Part shown: positions 1 through 6,592 of the stretch, in pieces
How the letters are laid out: each line of letters opens with the position of its first letter
Numbering within the stretch: position 1 is the first letter of the stretch
Source: Candidatus Altarchaeota archaeon
GTDB taxonomy: Archaea; Altiarchaeota; Altiarchaeia; JAFGQM01
Direction: 5' to 3'
Assembly: GCA_016935655.1 (NCBI GenBank)
Contig: JAFGQM010000012.1
Span: 1 to 23,221 of the forward strand
DNA: 23,221 nt
Notes under the pieces: generated by a model
Databases searched by the model: none
What the model saw: only the letters and a program-made list of their open reading frames with translations
Told to the model about the DNA's origin: nothing
Made by a program: the position numbers and the translations under genes

Positions 1-386
1 ACGTCCCCGCCGTGTATGTGCGCTATCGGGATGTTCATGTATGTGGCGGCAAGGGCTCCCGCGAGCGGCTCCATCCGGTCGCCCAATACGACCAAAACAT
101 CAGGATTTATCCTCCCAAGGGCCCTTGCCATGCCTGCCACCCCCTCTCCGAGGGCTATGGAGGCTGACATGCCTTGGTCGTCCTTTGGCATGAGCTCTAC
201 CCTGGCGTCGATCTTGAACCCGTCCTTGGTTATATCCCTCTCAGTCATCCCGAACTTCTCGGACAGGTGCATGCCCGTGGCTATCATCGAGAGCTCCAGA
301 TCGGGATGCTCCTCCACAGCCTCCATGACAGGCTTCAGCAGGCCGTATTCCGCTCTTGTCCCGGTCAGGATGCAAACCCTTCTCAT
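1..386 (-). CDS. neuC: UDP-N-acetylglucosamine 2-epimerase (hydrolysing), 5' part only
   Basis: The visible 128 codons are the N-terminal Rossmann half of a NeuC/LegG-type hydrolysing UDP-HexNAc 2-epimerase, which releases a ManNAc-type sugar for condensation by NeuB. Seen directly: the nucleotide-sugar motif TGTRAEYGLL near the N-terminus, then GDRMEPL and IAHIHGGD close to the window edge. The rest of the gene lies outside the window. The ATG at 384-386 overlaps the neuB stop codon as ATGA (383-386), so the two genes are translationally coupled. Whether the substrate is UDP-GlcNAc (sialic acid route) or a UDP-diacetamido sugar (legionaminic route) cannot be decided from this fragment; a non-hydrolysing epimerase is less likely given the adjacent neuB. 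Confidence 0.9.
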   Translation of the reverse strand, partial: MRRVCILTGTRAEYGLLKPVMEAVEEHPDLELSMIATGMHLSEKFGMTERDITKDGFKIDARVELMPKDDQGMSASIALGEGVAGMARALGRINPDVLVVLGDRMEPLAGALAATYMNIPIAHIHGGD

Positions 387-1447
387 CTTAGTCTCCCCCA
401 TTCTATCAGCTCGTCCTTTTTGATATCCCTTATGCATATCTTGCCCATCACCTTGTCCAAATCCTTGCTCGGGATCCCGGTACCGGGCCTTTTGACCGTT
501 ATCATGTCCCTTGTTATCGTAATCCCTTTTCGGATGTCCACCTTTGCCACCAAACTCTTCCTTGCGACAGAGGATATCTCCCTTTCAGATATGGTAGGCT
601 TCTTATCGGACCCCCCCATGGCCACCTTGCAATCCCTTATCATCCTGACCATCTCCTCGAACTCCTTCGGGGTCAGTGAGGCCTTGTGGTCGGGGCCCTT
701 CATGTTCCTGTCAAGTGTGAAGTGCTTCTCTATGACGACAGCCCCCAATGAGGAGGCCATTATTGGTACCAGATAACCCATGGTGTGGTCCGAGTAGCCT
801 ATCAGGCAGTCCAGCCCGTCCATCATGGTGAGCATGGCATTAAGATTCACCTCATTCAGGGGGCAGGGATAGTTTGTGGTGCAGTGCAGCATCACGACAT
901 CATTGTTCCCGGCCTTTTTTATGACTCTCAAGGCTTCCTTCACCTCGCCCATGTCCCCCATGCCCGTGCTGACTATAAGGGGCTTTCCCTTCCTTGCGAG
1001 CTTCTCAAGGAACGGGAGGTTGGTCAGGTCCCCGGAGCCGACCTTGTACAGGGGCACCAGATCCTCGAGGAAGTCAGCGGCTCCCGTGGTATGCGGTGTG
1101 GAAAGGAAGGTTACCCCGGTCTCATCGCAATACTCTTTCAACCTCTTGAAATCATCATAGCTCAGCTCAAGCTTCTTGAGCATCTGCAGCTGGGTTTCCT
1201 CCGCCCCTGTGCTTTCCTCCTGGTACCTGGCCTTCTTGGCCTTTGCGGTAACAAGGTCCTCTGCCTTGAACGTCTGGAACTTCACGGCATCCGCGCCGGC
1301 TTTTCTGGCTGCATCAACCAGCTTTTTGGCCGTGGCGAAATCGCCGTTGTGGTTCACCCCCGCCTCGGCTATTATGAAAACCGGGTCCTGCGGGCTGATC
1401 CTCCTCATCCGAGACACCAGAATCGCCTTTGGTTTGTTTTGAGCCAT
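383..1447 (-). CDS. neuB: N-acetylneuraminate/legionaminate synthase, canonical (NeuB family)
   Basis: Condenses phosphoenolpyruvate with a ManNAc-type sugar to make a nine-carbon nonulosonic acid. The NeuB TIM barrel carries the expected motifs: IIAEAGVNHNG, VKFQTF, LSTPHT, YKVGSGD, LHCTTNYP, SDHT and IEKHFTLDR. A C-terminal SAF (antifreeze-like) domain occupies roughly the last 65 residues and provides the usual lid. Start choice: a first in-frame ATG at 1459 abuts GGAGG with no spacer, so ATG 1447 (12 nt from GGAGG) is chosen; a third ATG at 1408, just before the conserved IIAEAG block, is also possible. It overlaps neuC by 4 bp. It sits apart from the rest of the biosynthetic operon because of the disturbed stretch 1460-2660. 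All key lysines are present, in contrast to the paralogue at 11137-12204. Confidence 0.93.
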   Translation of the reverse strand: MAQNKPKAILVSRMRRISPQDPVFIIAEAGVNHNGDFATAKKLVDAARKAGADAVKFQTFKAEDLVTAKAKKARYQEESTGAEETQLQMLKKLELSYDDFKRLKEYCDETGVTFLSTPHTTGAADFLEDLVPLYKVGSGDLTNLPFLEKLARKGKPLIVSTGMGDMGEVKEALRVIKKAGNNDVVMLHCTTNYPCPLNEVNLNAMLTMMDGLDCLIGYSDHTMGYLVPIMASSLGAVVIEKHFTLDRNMKGPDHKASLTPKEFEEMVRMIRDCKVAMGGSDKKPTISEREISSVARKSLVAKVDIRKGITITRDMITVKRPGTGIPSKDLDKVMGKICIRDIKKDELIEWGRLR

Positions 1448-1497
1448 CAGAATCAGCATCCTCCATTAAAACCTTTGAATTGGATAATTAGCTGGGC

Positions 1498-1504
1498 AAT
1501 AAAT
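1498..1504 (-). promoter_or_regulatory. possible weak TATA element for neuB-neuC
   Basis: Read on the minus strand this is ATTTATT, about 50 bp before the chosen neuB start. It is a weak match to an archaeal TATA box, offered because neuB has no close upstream gene and must have its own promoter or a long leader. Confidence 0.3.
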
Positions 1505-1522
1505 GTAAATGTAGTAGTGGGG

Positions 1523-1538
1523 GTATTGCAAGCAATAC
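1523..1538. promoter_or_regulatory. 16-bp palindrome upstream of neuB
   Basis: GTATTGCAAGCAATAC has two perfect 7-bp inverted arms around AA. It lies about 20-25 bp upstream of the weak TATA-like element before neuB and just downstream of the regulator remnant. The position suits a dimeric repressor or activator site, or a small hairpin; function is inferred only. Confidence 0.4.
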
Positions 1539-1559
1539 GGAGCAGGGATTACAAAAACT

Positions 1560-1883
1560 TCAGAACCTCTTGATGTAGGAGTCAAACAGCCTCCCCCCCC
1601 ACCCGATGCCCTCGGAACGGTCCAGGATGGCCCGGTCCATCATCTCCGTGGTCAGAATCATGGACTCGTCGTTCATGAACAGGCCCAGCCCTATGTCCGC
1701 TATGCGGGCATCCAGGCTAGTCTTATCCGCCACCTCTTGCACGCAGATGAGGTCTATTTTGACCCCCCTGCCCCTAGCTTCCTCCAGGAATCCCAATACA
1801 TCCCTCGAGTAGCCGGGCAGGATGACACGGATATCCCCCCCCAAATCGCTTCGCTCAAAGAAGGCATCTCTAGTCCGGTTACG
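1560..1883 (-). pseudogene. 3' fragment of a TrmB-like transcriptional regulator
   Basis: An open stretch of about 107 codons with no good ATG; a TTG at 1842-1844 gives a 94-residue product. The reading frame is closed upstream by a TAG at 1884-1886 that lies inside the first unit of the repeat array. The residues resemble the C-terminal effector part of TrmB/ArsR-like archaeal regulators: a hydrophobic strand IRVILPG, a helix, GRGVKIDLICV, then R-x-x-D-I-G-L-G-L-F-M-N-D-E-S-M-I-L, which is the sort of 'known ligand-site, then display strand' pattern seen in that family. The winged-helix DNA-binding domain is absent. I read it as a truncated regulator whose front half was lost where the repeats now sit. 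The family call is moderate to weak. Confidence 0.42.
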
Positions 1884-1985
1884 CTACAAAGTTGGGTGGT
1901 TGGTTACGCTACAAGGTTGGGTGGTTGGTTACGCTACAAGGTCCAGTTACGCTACGAAAACATGAAGCAGTCGAAGTTACGCTAC
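1877..1985. repeat. five-copy short repeat array, core GTTACGCTAC
   Basis: The exact 10-bp core GTTACGCTAC occurs at 1878-1887, 1903-1912, 1928-1937, 1946-1955 and 1976-1985. The first two units are 25-bp tandem copies (1877-1901 and 1902-1926) that differ at one base, A versus G; the third copy keeps 15 matching bases and then diverges, and the last two keep only the core. Spacings are 25, 25, 18 and 30 bp. There are no unique spacers of regular size, so it is not a CRISPR array. It abuts the broken end of the regulator fragment. A related string, TTGCGCTACAAG, occurs at 2364-2375 near the MNT remnant. Confidence 0.75.
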
Positions 1986-1997
1986 GCATCCTACTCA

Positions 1998-2178
1998 AAA
2001 AGTGAGCACTGAATGAGCAGTGATGGAAGGCCCCTCCAGCGCGCATAATACGGTTTAAGGAACGCTATTTTCCGACCTTTTTTTGAACCAAAATTCCTTA
2101 AATGCGCGCGCAGGACTGACGACAGAAGACTGCAAACAAAACTTAGCCCATAGCTTATCCTTTTCACTGCTCACTTTT
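1998..2178. repeat. about 180-bp element bounded by 16-bp inverted repeats
   Basis: AAAAGTGAGCACTGAA at 1998-2013 is matched 15 of 16 by the reverse complement of 2163-2178. A further partial copy, GAGCAGTGA, follows the left arm at 2015-2023. There is no transposase or long ORF inside. The layout is that of a MITE-like non-autonomous element or a large structured RNA locus; no target-site duplication is obvious. A second, nested hairpin (2039-2111) lies inside. Confidence 0.5.
2039..2111. other. long imperfect hairpin, GC-rich base and AT-rich upper stem
   Basis: GCGCGCAT (2039-2046) pairs with ATGCGCGC (2102-2109), and TTTAAGGAA (2054-2062) pairs with TTCCTTAAA (2094-2102), leaving a 7-nt one-sided bulge and a 31-nt loop with seven T at 2078-2084. 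The perfect arms suggest a folded RNA or DNA cruciform. It could be a terminator-like or small-RNA element; I see no match to a known RNA class. Confidence 0.5.
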
Positions 2179-2202
2179 CACAAGATGCCTCCGATAACTT
2201 GC

Positions 2203-2225
2203 TATGCTTTTACCGGCAAAGCATA
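2203..2225 (+). other. 8-bp perfect hairpin before the small ORF
   Basis: TATGCTTT (2203-2210) and AAAGCATA (2218-2225) are perfect inverted arms around a 7-nt loop TACCGGC. The hairpin ends four bases before the ribosome-binding sequence GAGGAG (2229-2234) of the small ORF, so in RNA it could influence initiation. Confidence 0.45.
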
Positions 2226-2244
2226 TGTGAGGAGTTGAACTAAA

Positions 2245-2355
2245 ATGTACAAGCGTCTGATAAAAGGGAATTGGTATCTCTATCGGTCAGAGAGGCGAAA
2301 CGGAACCGTTTATGGAGTCTATATGGGCAAAGCCCAAGCCAACCCGACTCCATAA
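2245..2355 (+). CDS. 36-residue ORF of unknown function
   Basis: ATG at 2245 preceded by GAGGAG with a 10-nt spacer; TAA at 2353-2355. The product is basic and aromatic-rich, with an alternating pattern WYLYRSERRNG followed by VYGVYMGKA, which looks like a small beta-hairpin or beta-sheet peptide. Similar short tyrosine-rich strand patterns occur in accessory proteins encoded next to MNT/HEPN modules, but I cannot name a family. It may be an intact tiny protein or the 5' piece of a longer broken gene, since the decayed mntA follows directly on the same strand. Confidence 0.4.
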   Translation: MYKRLIKGNWYLYRSERRNGTVYGVYMGKAQANPTP

Positions 2356-2396
2356 ATCCGCCTTTGCGCTACAAGTTTTATAACTGTCAAACCGCT

Positions 2397-2596
2397 TATG
2401 CCCGGGGCGAGGCCGCGAAAGGCAGTGATTTCGGCCTTCTAGTCGAGATAAAAAGGACATCAGCCTTTTTGACTTTGCAGAGATGAAAATAGAGCTAGAG
2501 GAGAAGTTTAAGAGAAACTTCGACCCCGTAGAATATGGCGCAATCAAGCCTGCTCTAAAAGACAGGATTCTTAGTGAAGAGATACGATTAATGTGA
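2397..2596 (+). pseudogene. decayed MntA-type minimal nucleotidyltransferase (antitoxin) remnant
   Basis: The frame at 2397-2449 reads YARGEAAKGSDFGLLVEI, clearly the MNT active-site region (family pattern GSYARGEA..GSDIDLLVE). It then shifts frame at a five-A run (2450-2454); with one extra A the downstream frame continues without a break as SLFDFAEMKIELEEKF, then VEYGAIKP and KDRILSEEIRLM, ending at TGA 2594-2596, the typical MntA tail. The catalytic Gly-Ser is replaced by Thr-Ala and the second Asp of the D-x-D pair is Gly, and the N-terminal part does not resemble the family. So besides the frameshift, the catalytic site is gone. MntA normally inactivates HepT by transferring AMP to it. 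Confidence 0.75.
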
Positions 2597-2658
2597 AACG
2601 AGATTATCTTCTCTATCTGGAGGACATCTTGGAAAGCATAGAAGACGTCGAATCCATC
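2593..2658 (+). pseudogene. 5' stub of HepT (HEPN toxin), truncated
   Basis: A GTG at 2593-2595 overlaps the mntA stop, the usual coupling in these modules, and the first 22 codons read KRDYLLYLEDILESIEDVE, the start of HepT HEPN-domain RNases. After about 2658 the homology stops; the sequence continues into the 3' end of the amidotransferase gene on the other strand. The R-x4-6-H catalytic motif, which lies far downstream in HepT, is missing, so no toxin is made. Confidence 0.72.
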
Positions 2659-3791
2659 TCCCCCCATATCGGCTCCTTGATCCTCCACTCGCAGTTCACC
2701 CTTTCCCAGATGTCCCTGTCCCTGAACTTCTCCAGGGTGTCAAAGAACTGTTTTTGATTCATGCCGAAGTAGTCATAGCAGTCCTTGACATATATGTACG
2801 GGAACTCGTAGAAGACCTTCTTTATCTGCTTGACTGCCTCCTCCCTTGTCATGTGGCCGTTCCTTATCATGGGCGCGGCCTCCTTTTGGGCCCTGCTGAT
2901 GCCGAATTTAAGGAGCATCAAGTATTGGTATATGGTATCCAGTTTGTCGTCCATGCTGTGCATGGTGTTCTCCAGCCAGGTCCCTTCTATCCGGCCCTCA
3001 TGCGGCTTCCAGTCAAACCTTTCCTTGCAGTACAGGTAATTTTTATAACCGTCCCAGAGGTGGTAGTAGCCGAAGTACACCGCCTTTATGTCGGCCTTGT
3101 CCAGCTCCTCCTGGGTGGGGTATATGTAAGCCTTCAAGTCCGACAGTTTCACGGACCCGTCCTTGAACAAGCTGGGCCAGTTCTGCGCCAGTTTGACGTC
3201 CTTCTCGCTGCCTGTCTTGGCCATCTTGTCCACGCTTTCCACGGTCATGTGGCTCAGCTCCGGGCCCCCATACTCGGCCGGGTTCTCGCCGTAGACGACC
3301 AGAGGTATCCTGAATGCGATCGCGACCTTGACAGGTATGGTATGTACGGCCCTGCTCCACGGCAGGTAGGGATCGCCATAAAGCTCGAAGAACTTTGTCA
3401 TGAGCTTCCTGTCCAGCTCGGCGTTCGGCGTGAACGTTATGTGGTCCGAGCCTAACTTGGTCCTGAATATCTCGGTGTTGTTCCTTCCAGAAGTCGTATA
3501 CATGGCGGAAGGATATGTCACAAGCAGCGGGTTCATGCCATAGTCGTGCTTTATCCTGTGGGCCACGTATATGCTGTCCTTCCCGCCGCTGCCCGGCACG
3601 ACGCAGTCGTACCTCATCGGATTGTCGGAGCGGTACTCTTCCACTAACTCCTTAAACTCCTTTTCCCGCGCCTTCCAGTCGATCCCCTTTCGTTTTTTCT
3701 CCGCGTACCTGCAGGCGTTGCAGACCCCCTCCTCGTCGAGTACTACACGAGGCCTGGTGTCCGGTGTGACGCATCTCTTGCAATGTCTCAA
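2613..3791 (-). CDS. N-acetyl sugar amidotransferase 1 (WbpG/PseA family)
   Basis: Uses ammonia delivered by the HisH/HisF-like pair to turn an N-acetyl group of a sugar into an acetamidino group, with ATP activation. The N-terminus has a four-cysteine zinc site (C4, C7, C24, C27), then a PP-loop ATP-binding motif GSGGKDS around residues 67-73. Length of 392 is slightly above the usual about 375. The start is TTG at 3789-3791: GGTGGG lies about 6 nt upstream and the product then begins at the family's conserved C-x-x-C-V-T-P position. Odd point: the last 14 codons (2616-2657) lie antisense to the hepT stub, after the sequence KEPIWGE where family members tend to stop, so the native tail has been replaced. 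It shares fold and motifs with the paralogue at 5265-6548 but is clearly diverged. Confidence 0.88.
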   Translation of the reverse strand: MRHCKRCVTPDTRPRVVLDEEGVCNACRYAEKKRKGIDWKAREKEFKELVEEYRSDNPMRYDCVVPGSGGKDSIYVAHRIKHDYGMNPLLVTYPSAMYTTSGRNNTEIFRTKLGSDHITFTPNAELDRKLMTKFFELYGDPYLPWSRAVHTIPVKVAIAFRIPLVVYGENPAEYGGPELSHMTVESVDKMAKTGSEKDVKLAQNWPSLFKDGSVKLSDLKAYIYPTQEELDKADIKAVYFGYYHLWDGYKNYLYCKERFDWKPHEGRIEGTWLENTMHSMDDKLDTIYQYLMLLKFGISRAQKEAAPMIRNGHMTREEAVKQIKKVFYEFPYIYVKDCYDYFGMNQKQFFDTLEKFRDRDIWERVNCEWRIKEPIWGEMDSTSSMLSKMSSR

Positions 3792-3839
3792 AGTGACCCA
3801 CCCGAGGATAATGAAACTGGAGAAATAAAAATAACGGGA

Positions 3840-4637
3840 CTACCCCACATCATCCTTGAATTCCTTGTTGAAGTGCCAGAGGGTGTGTGGGAAGTTGAGC
3901 CCGCTGGTGTTGAGATACGTCTTGGCCTTTATCAGGCTGTGGCCTATGAAGTGGAATATGTTGGCCGCAGAGACTGCTGACGCGTCCCCATCCCTGATTC
4001 CTTCTACAAGGTGCTTGAACTCGCCTACGCCCCCGGAAGCGATGATGGGTATACCAGCAGTATGTGAGACCTTCTTCACCAGGTCAAGATCATAACCTTG
4101 GCAGGACCCGTCCTGGTCGATCGAGGTCAGGAATATCTCTCCTGCCCCCAATTTCTCCACTTTTTTCACCCAGTCGAAGACATCAGTGTGCGTATCCTTC
4201 GAGCCGTTGTGTATGTACACCTCATATGCCCCCCCCTTATCCTTTTTCACGTCTATGGAGACCACCACGCACTGGCTGCCGAAGACCTTGGATGCCTCGG
4301 TTATCAGCTTTGGGTCCTCATATGCTGCAGTGTTGATTATGACCTTGTCTGCCCCCGAATTCAGCAGCTTCTGGAAGTCCTCTATGCTCTTGACCCCTCC
4401 GCCCGCGGTTATCGGGACAAAGCACCTCTTTGCGACCTCTTTCACTCCGGCGCAGAATCTGTCCAGGTCCTTTTCCCCCCTCTCGACGTTGACTATTATC
4501 AACTCGTCTATGGCTTCGAAGTTCAGATACTGCTCTATAGTCTCTATATTGCCCACTGGGTTCAGCTCGAAGTTCCTGCTGTTCATGAAGACCCCGTTGT
4601 CCAGCAGCAGGCAAAGTATGAATCTCCGTTTTATCAT
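3840..4637 (-). CDS. HisF-like ammonia-channelling subunit for sugar amidotransferase
   Basis: A (beta/alpha)8-barrel protein of 265 residues related to HisF, the cyclase subunit of imidazole glycerol phosphate synthase. In glycan loci this paralogue (WbpI/WbuZ-like, hisF2) receives ammonia from its HisH partner and passes it to the amidotransferase. Visible: CLLLDNG at the end of strand 1, which keeps the catalytic-type Asp13, ITAGGGV, DVKKDKGG-like phosphate-side loop, TSIDQDGS, and IIASGGVG. The ATG overlaps the HisH stop as ATGA (4634-4637). No histidine biosynthesis genes are nearby, and both flanks are amidotransferases, so a role in histidine synthesis is unlikely. A 48-bp gap separates it from amidotransferase 1. 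Confidence 0.87.
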   Translation of the reverse strand: MIKRRFILCLLLDNGVFMNSRNFELNPVGNIETIEQYLNFEAIDELIIVNVERGEKDLDRFCAGVKEVAKRCFVPITAGGGVKSIEDFQKLLNSGADKVIINTAAYEDPKLITEASKVFGSQCVVVSIDVKKDKGGAYEVYIHNGSKDTHTDVFDWVKKVEKLGAGEIFLTSIDQDGSCQGYDLDLVKKVSHTAGIPIIASGGVGEFKHLVEGIRDGDASAVSAANIFHFIGHSLIKAKTYLNTSGLNFPHTLWHFNKEFKDDVG

Positions 4638-5263
4638 CTTGTTTTCTCGACAAAGTTCTTCAAAAGCTTCAGGCCCGAAGACTGGCTCTTCTCGGGGTGG
4701 AACTGCGCGCCGTATATGTCCCCGGACTCCACACTTGCTGTGAAATTCCCGCCGTACTCGAACTCTGATGTGACCAATCTTCGGTCCTTACACCTGACAT
4801 GGTAACTGTGGACGAAGTAGAAGTTCGGCTCGCTTATGCCCTCAAAGAGGACACTCGGGTTCACGATCTGGACGTCGTTCCAGCCTATGTGGGGTATCTT
4901 CAGCTTCTTGTCCTTGGGCTCTATCCTCACCACCTCCGCGTCTATCCAGCCCAGACCGGGGAACTCCCCCCCCTCATAGCTCTTCCTTGCGAACAGCTGC
5001 GCTCCTAGGCATATGCCCAAAATGGGCTTTTTCCCCTTAACCACCTGGTCTTCGAGGAGCTCGACAAGCCCGAACTTCTCCAGCCTCTGCATCCCGACCG
5101 AGAAGGCGCCCACACCCGGCAGTATGAGCCTGTCAGCATTTTCGATATCCCCGACTTTGTTGGAGATTACTGAGTCGTAGCCCAGGTAGACCAGGGCATT
5201 CTGCACTGAGAAGATGTTGCCCATGCCGTAATCGATTATCGCTATCCTGGGCTTTTTCTCCAT
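4634..5263 (-). CDS. HisH-like glutamine amidotransferase subunit
   Basis: A class I glutaminase of 209 residues that releases ammonia from glutamine. The catalytic triad is visible: Cys85 in GICLGAQL, His189 and Glu191 in FHPEKS. The N-terminal IIDYGMGNI and LPGVGAF motifs are the HisH signature. It starts 1 base after the stop of amidotransferase 2 and overlaps HisF by 4 bp. It should be the nitrogen source for sugar amidination rather than for histidine, given its neighbours. Confidence 0.9.
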   Translation of the reverse strand: MEKKPRIAIIDYGMGNIFSVQNALVYLGYDSVISNKVGDIENADRLILPGVGAFSVGMQRLEKFGLVELLEDQVVKGKKPILGICLGAQLFARKSYEGGEFPGLGWIDAEVVRIEPKDKKLKIPHIGWNDVQIVNPSVLFEGISEPNFYFVHSYHVRCKDRRLVTSEFEYGGNFTASVESGDIYGAQFHPEKSQSSGLKLLKNFVEKTR

Positions 5264-5264
5264 T

Positions 5265-6548
5265 TTAAAGGGTGTTCACGACCCTGTGGGCGCGGGGGTC
5301 ATCGGGCCTTTTCATAGGTATTTCCAATATCCTCTCCTCCCCATGCACCGTCTTGGCCATCCTCCACCTGTTCTTCCCTGTCTTCTCCCAGACCACGGGC
5401 TTGTCTGGTATGTCCTCTTTCGGGACTCCGGCCTTTATCGCTTCCTGCCTCTCCCGCTTTAGGTTCTCCTCATCTGCTATATACCCTTTGATGGCGTCCC
5501 AGAACTCCTCCTCCGTCATGTCCAGGACCTTCAGCGACATGTCAAAACTGCTCCACGGGAACTCGCCGTCATAGAGCCTTGTCAGCTCCACGGCCCTGTC
5601 CCGGGTCAGCTTGCCCTCCCTGACGTCTATGGACGCGTACTTGTTGGCCCTCGTGAAGCCGAACTTCGGGTACATGAGCCAGAAATAGAGATCATCGATG
5701 TAATCGTCAAGCCCTTGTGAATGGGTATACGCACCGTAACTCCTCTCCTTGGAGAGCTTGAAACCGCCCAGGACGTTCAGGGCGAAATGCACATGCTGGT
5801 TGTTGTTCCACGGTATGTAATGGGACATGAATATCCTGTCGACCTTTGAGGGGTTCTTCGGCTCCAGATATGGGCGCAGCTGCTCCTCCGTGAACCCGTA
5901 GTCGCCCCACTGTGCGGGCGTTTTGAAGAGGGGGTTGGCGCTCTTTATGCGCCTGTTTATGCCCTCCGACGTGTTGATGTCAGAGTATTTCTTCGCGTTG
6001 ACTGAGCCGCCGTGTTCGGTCTCCCCGTCCTCGCCGTAGAAGACCATCGGGATCTTCCTCTCCTCGGCCAGTCTCGCTATGCCGGACCAGACCCCGTAGA
6101 ACCAGGGCTTGAAGGGGTCCCCATGTTCAAGGGTGAATATCTTCGTGAGCTTGGAGTAGACGTGGACGTTCGCGTTTATGGAAATGTGGTCTATCCCCAC
6201 CTTCTCTATCATGTTCCTGAGGTTGTGCATGCCGACGGGAGTCGGCATGAGCGGAGTAAAAGTCACGCCAAGGACGTTCAGCCCAAGCTTGTTTTTCAAA
6301 TACCATGCCTGGTAGGTGCTGTCCTTCCCGCCGCTGACCCCCACGATGCAGTCGTACTCCCTGTCAGGCGCGCGCTCAAGGTTCTTCTTGACCCTTTCCC
6401 TCAGCTCCCCCTCCTTCTCGTCCCAGTTGACAATCCTCTTGTACTCCTCTGCATGCCTGCAGGCGTTGCAGACCCCCTCCTTGTCAAACTCTATCCTAGG
6501 CCTGGAGTTTGGAGTTACACACCTGGTACAGTAATCGATAGTCCTCAT
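5265..6548 (-). CDS. N-acetyl sugar amidotransferase 2 (WbpG/PseA family, long form)
   Basis: Second member of the same ATP-dependent sugar amidotransferase family, 427 residues. It has the zinc-site cysteines C7, C10, C27 and C30 and the PP-loop VSGGKDS (about 71-77). It is some 50 residues longer than the family norm because of a C-terminal extension rich in charged residues (after the IADEEN region), which may be a docking segment. It is first in a HisH-HisF-amidotransferase run and starts just downstream of a clear TATA element. With only one HisH/HisF pair for two amidotransferases, either they act on two positions of one sugar, or one supersedes the other. Confidence 0.88.
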   Translation of the reverse strand: MRTIDYCTRCVTPNSRPRIEFDKEGVCNACRHAEEYKRIVNWDEKEGELRERVKKNLERAPDREYDCIVGVSGGKDSTYQAWYLKNKLGLNVLGVTFTPLMPTPVGMHNLRNMIEKVGIDHISINANVHVYSKLTKIFTLEHGDPFKPWFYGVWSGIARLAEERKIPMVFYGEDGETEHGGSVNAKKYSDINTSEGINRRIKSANPLFKTPAQWGDYGFTEEQLRPYLEPKNPSKVDRIFMSHYIPWNNNQHVHFALNVLGGFKLSKERSYGAYTHSQGLDDYIDDLYFWLMYPKFGFTRANKYASIDVREGKLTRDRAVELTRLYDGEFPWSSFDMSLKVLDMTEEEFWDAIKGYIADEENLKRERQEAIKAGVPKEDIPDKPVVWEKTGKNRWRMAKTVHGEERILEIPMKRPDDPRAHRVVNTL

Positions 6549-6592
6549 TCTTTTGAAAATTTAAGCAGTTTCTACCATATACTTTAGATTTG

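Noticed and set aside
785..1573. Plus-strand open frames over neuB and other minus genes
   Set aside because: They lie entirely over well-supported minus genes, show no family motifs, and have the composition expected of antisense shadows.
1877..1985. CRISPR array
   Set aside because: Units are tandem with no unique spacers of constant length, spacings vary (25, 25, 18, 30) and there are no cas genes near.
2039..2111. tRNA or known riboswitch
   Set aside because: The hairpin lacks a cloverleaf and conserved T-loop; no known motif seen.
2271..2486. 71-residue plus-strand protein in one frame
   Set aside because: Its first half lies out of frame over the small ORF, and the second half is the broken MNT gene before the frame break, so it is not a real protein as it stands.
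3840..5263. Histidine biosynthesis genes hisH and hisF
   Set aside because: No other his genes are present, both flanks are sugar amidotransferases, and the pair is a standard partner in acetamidino-sugar loci.
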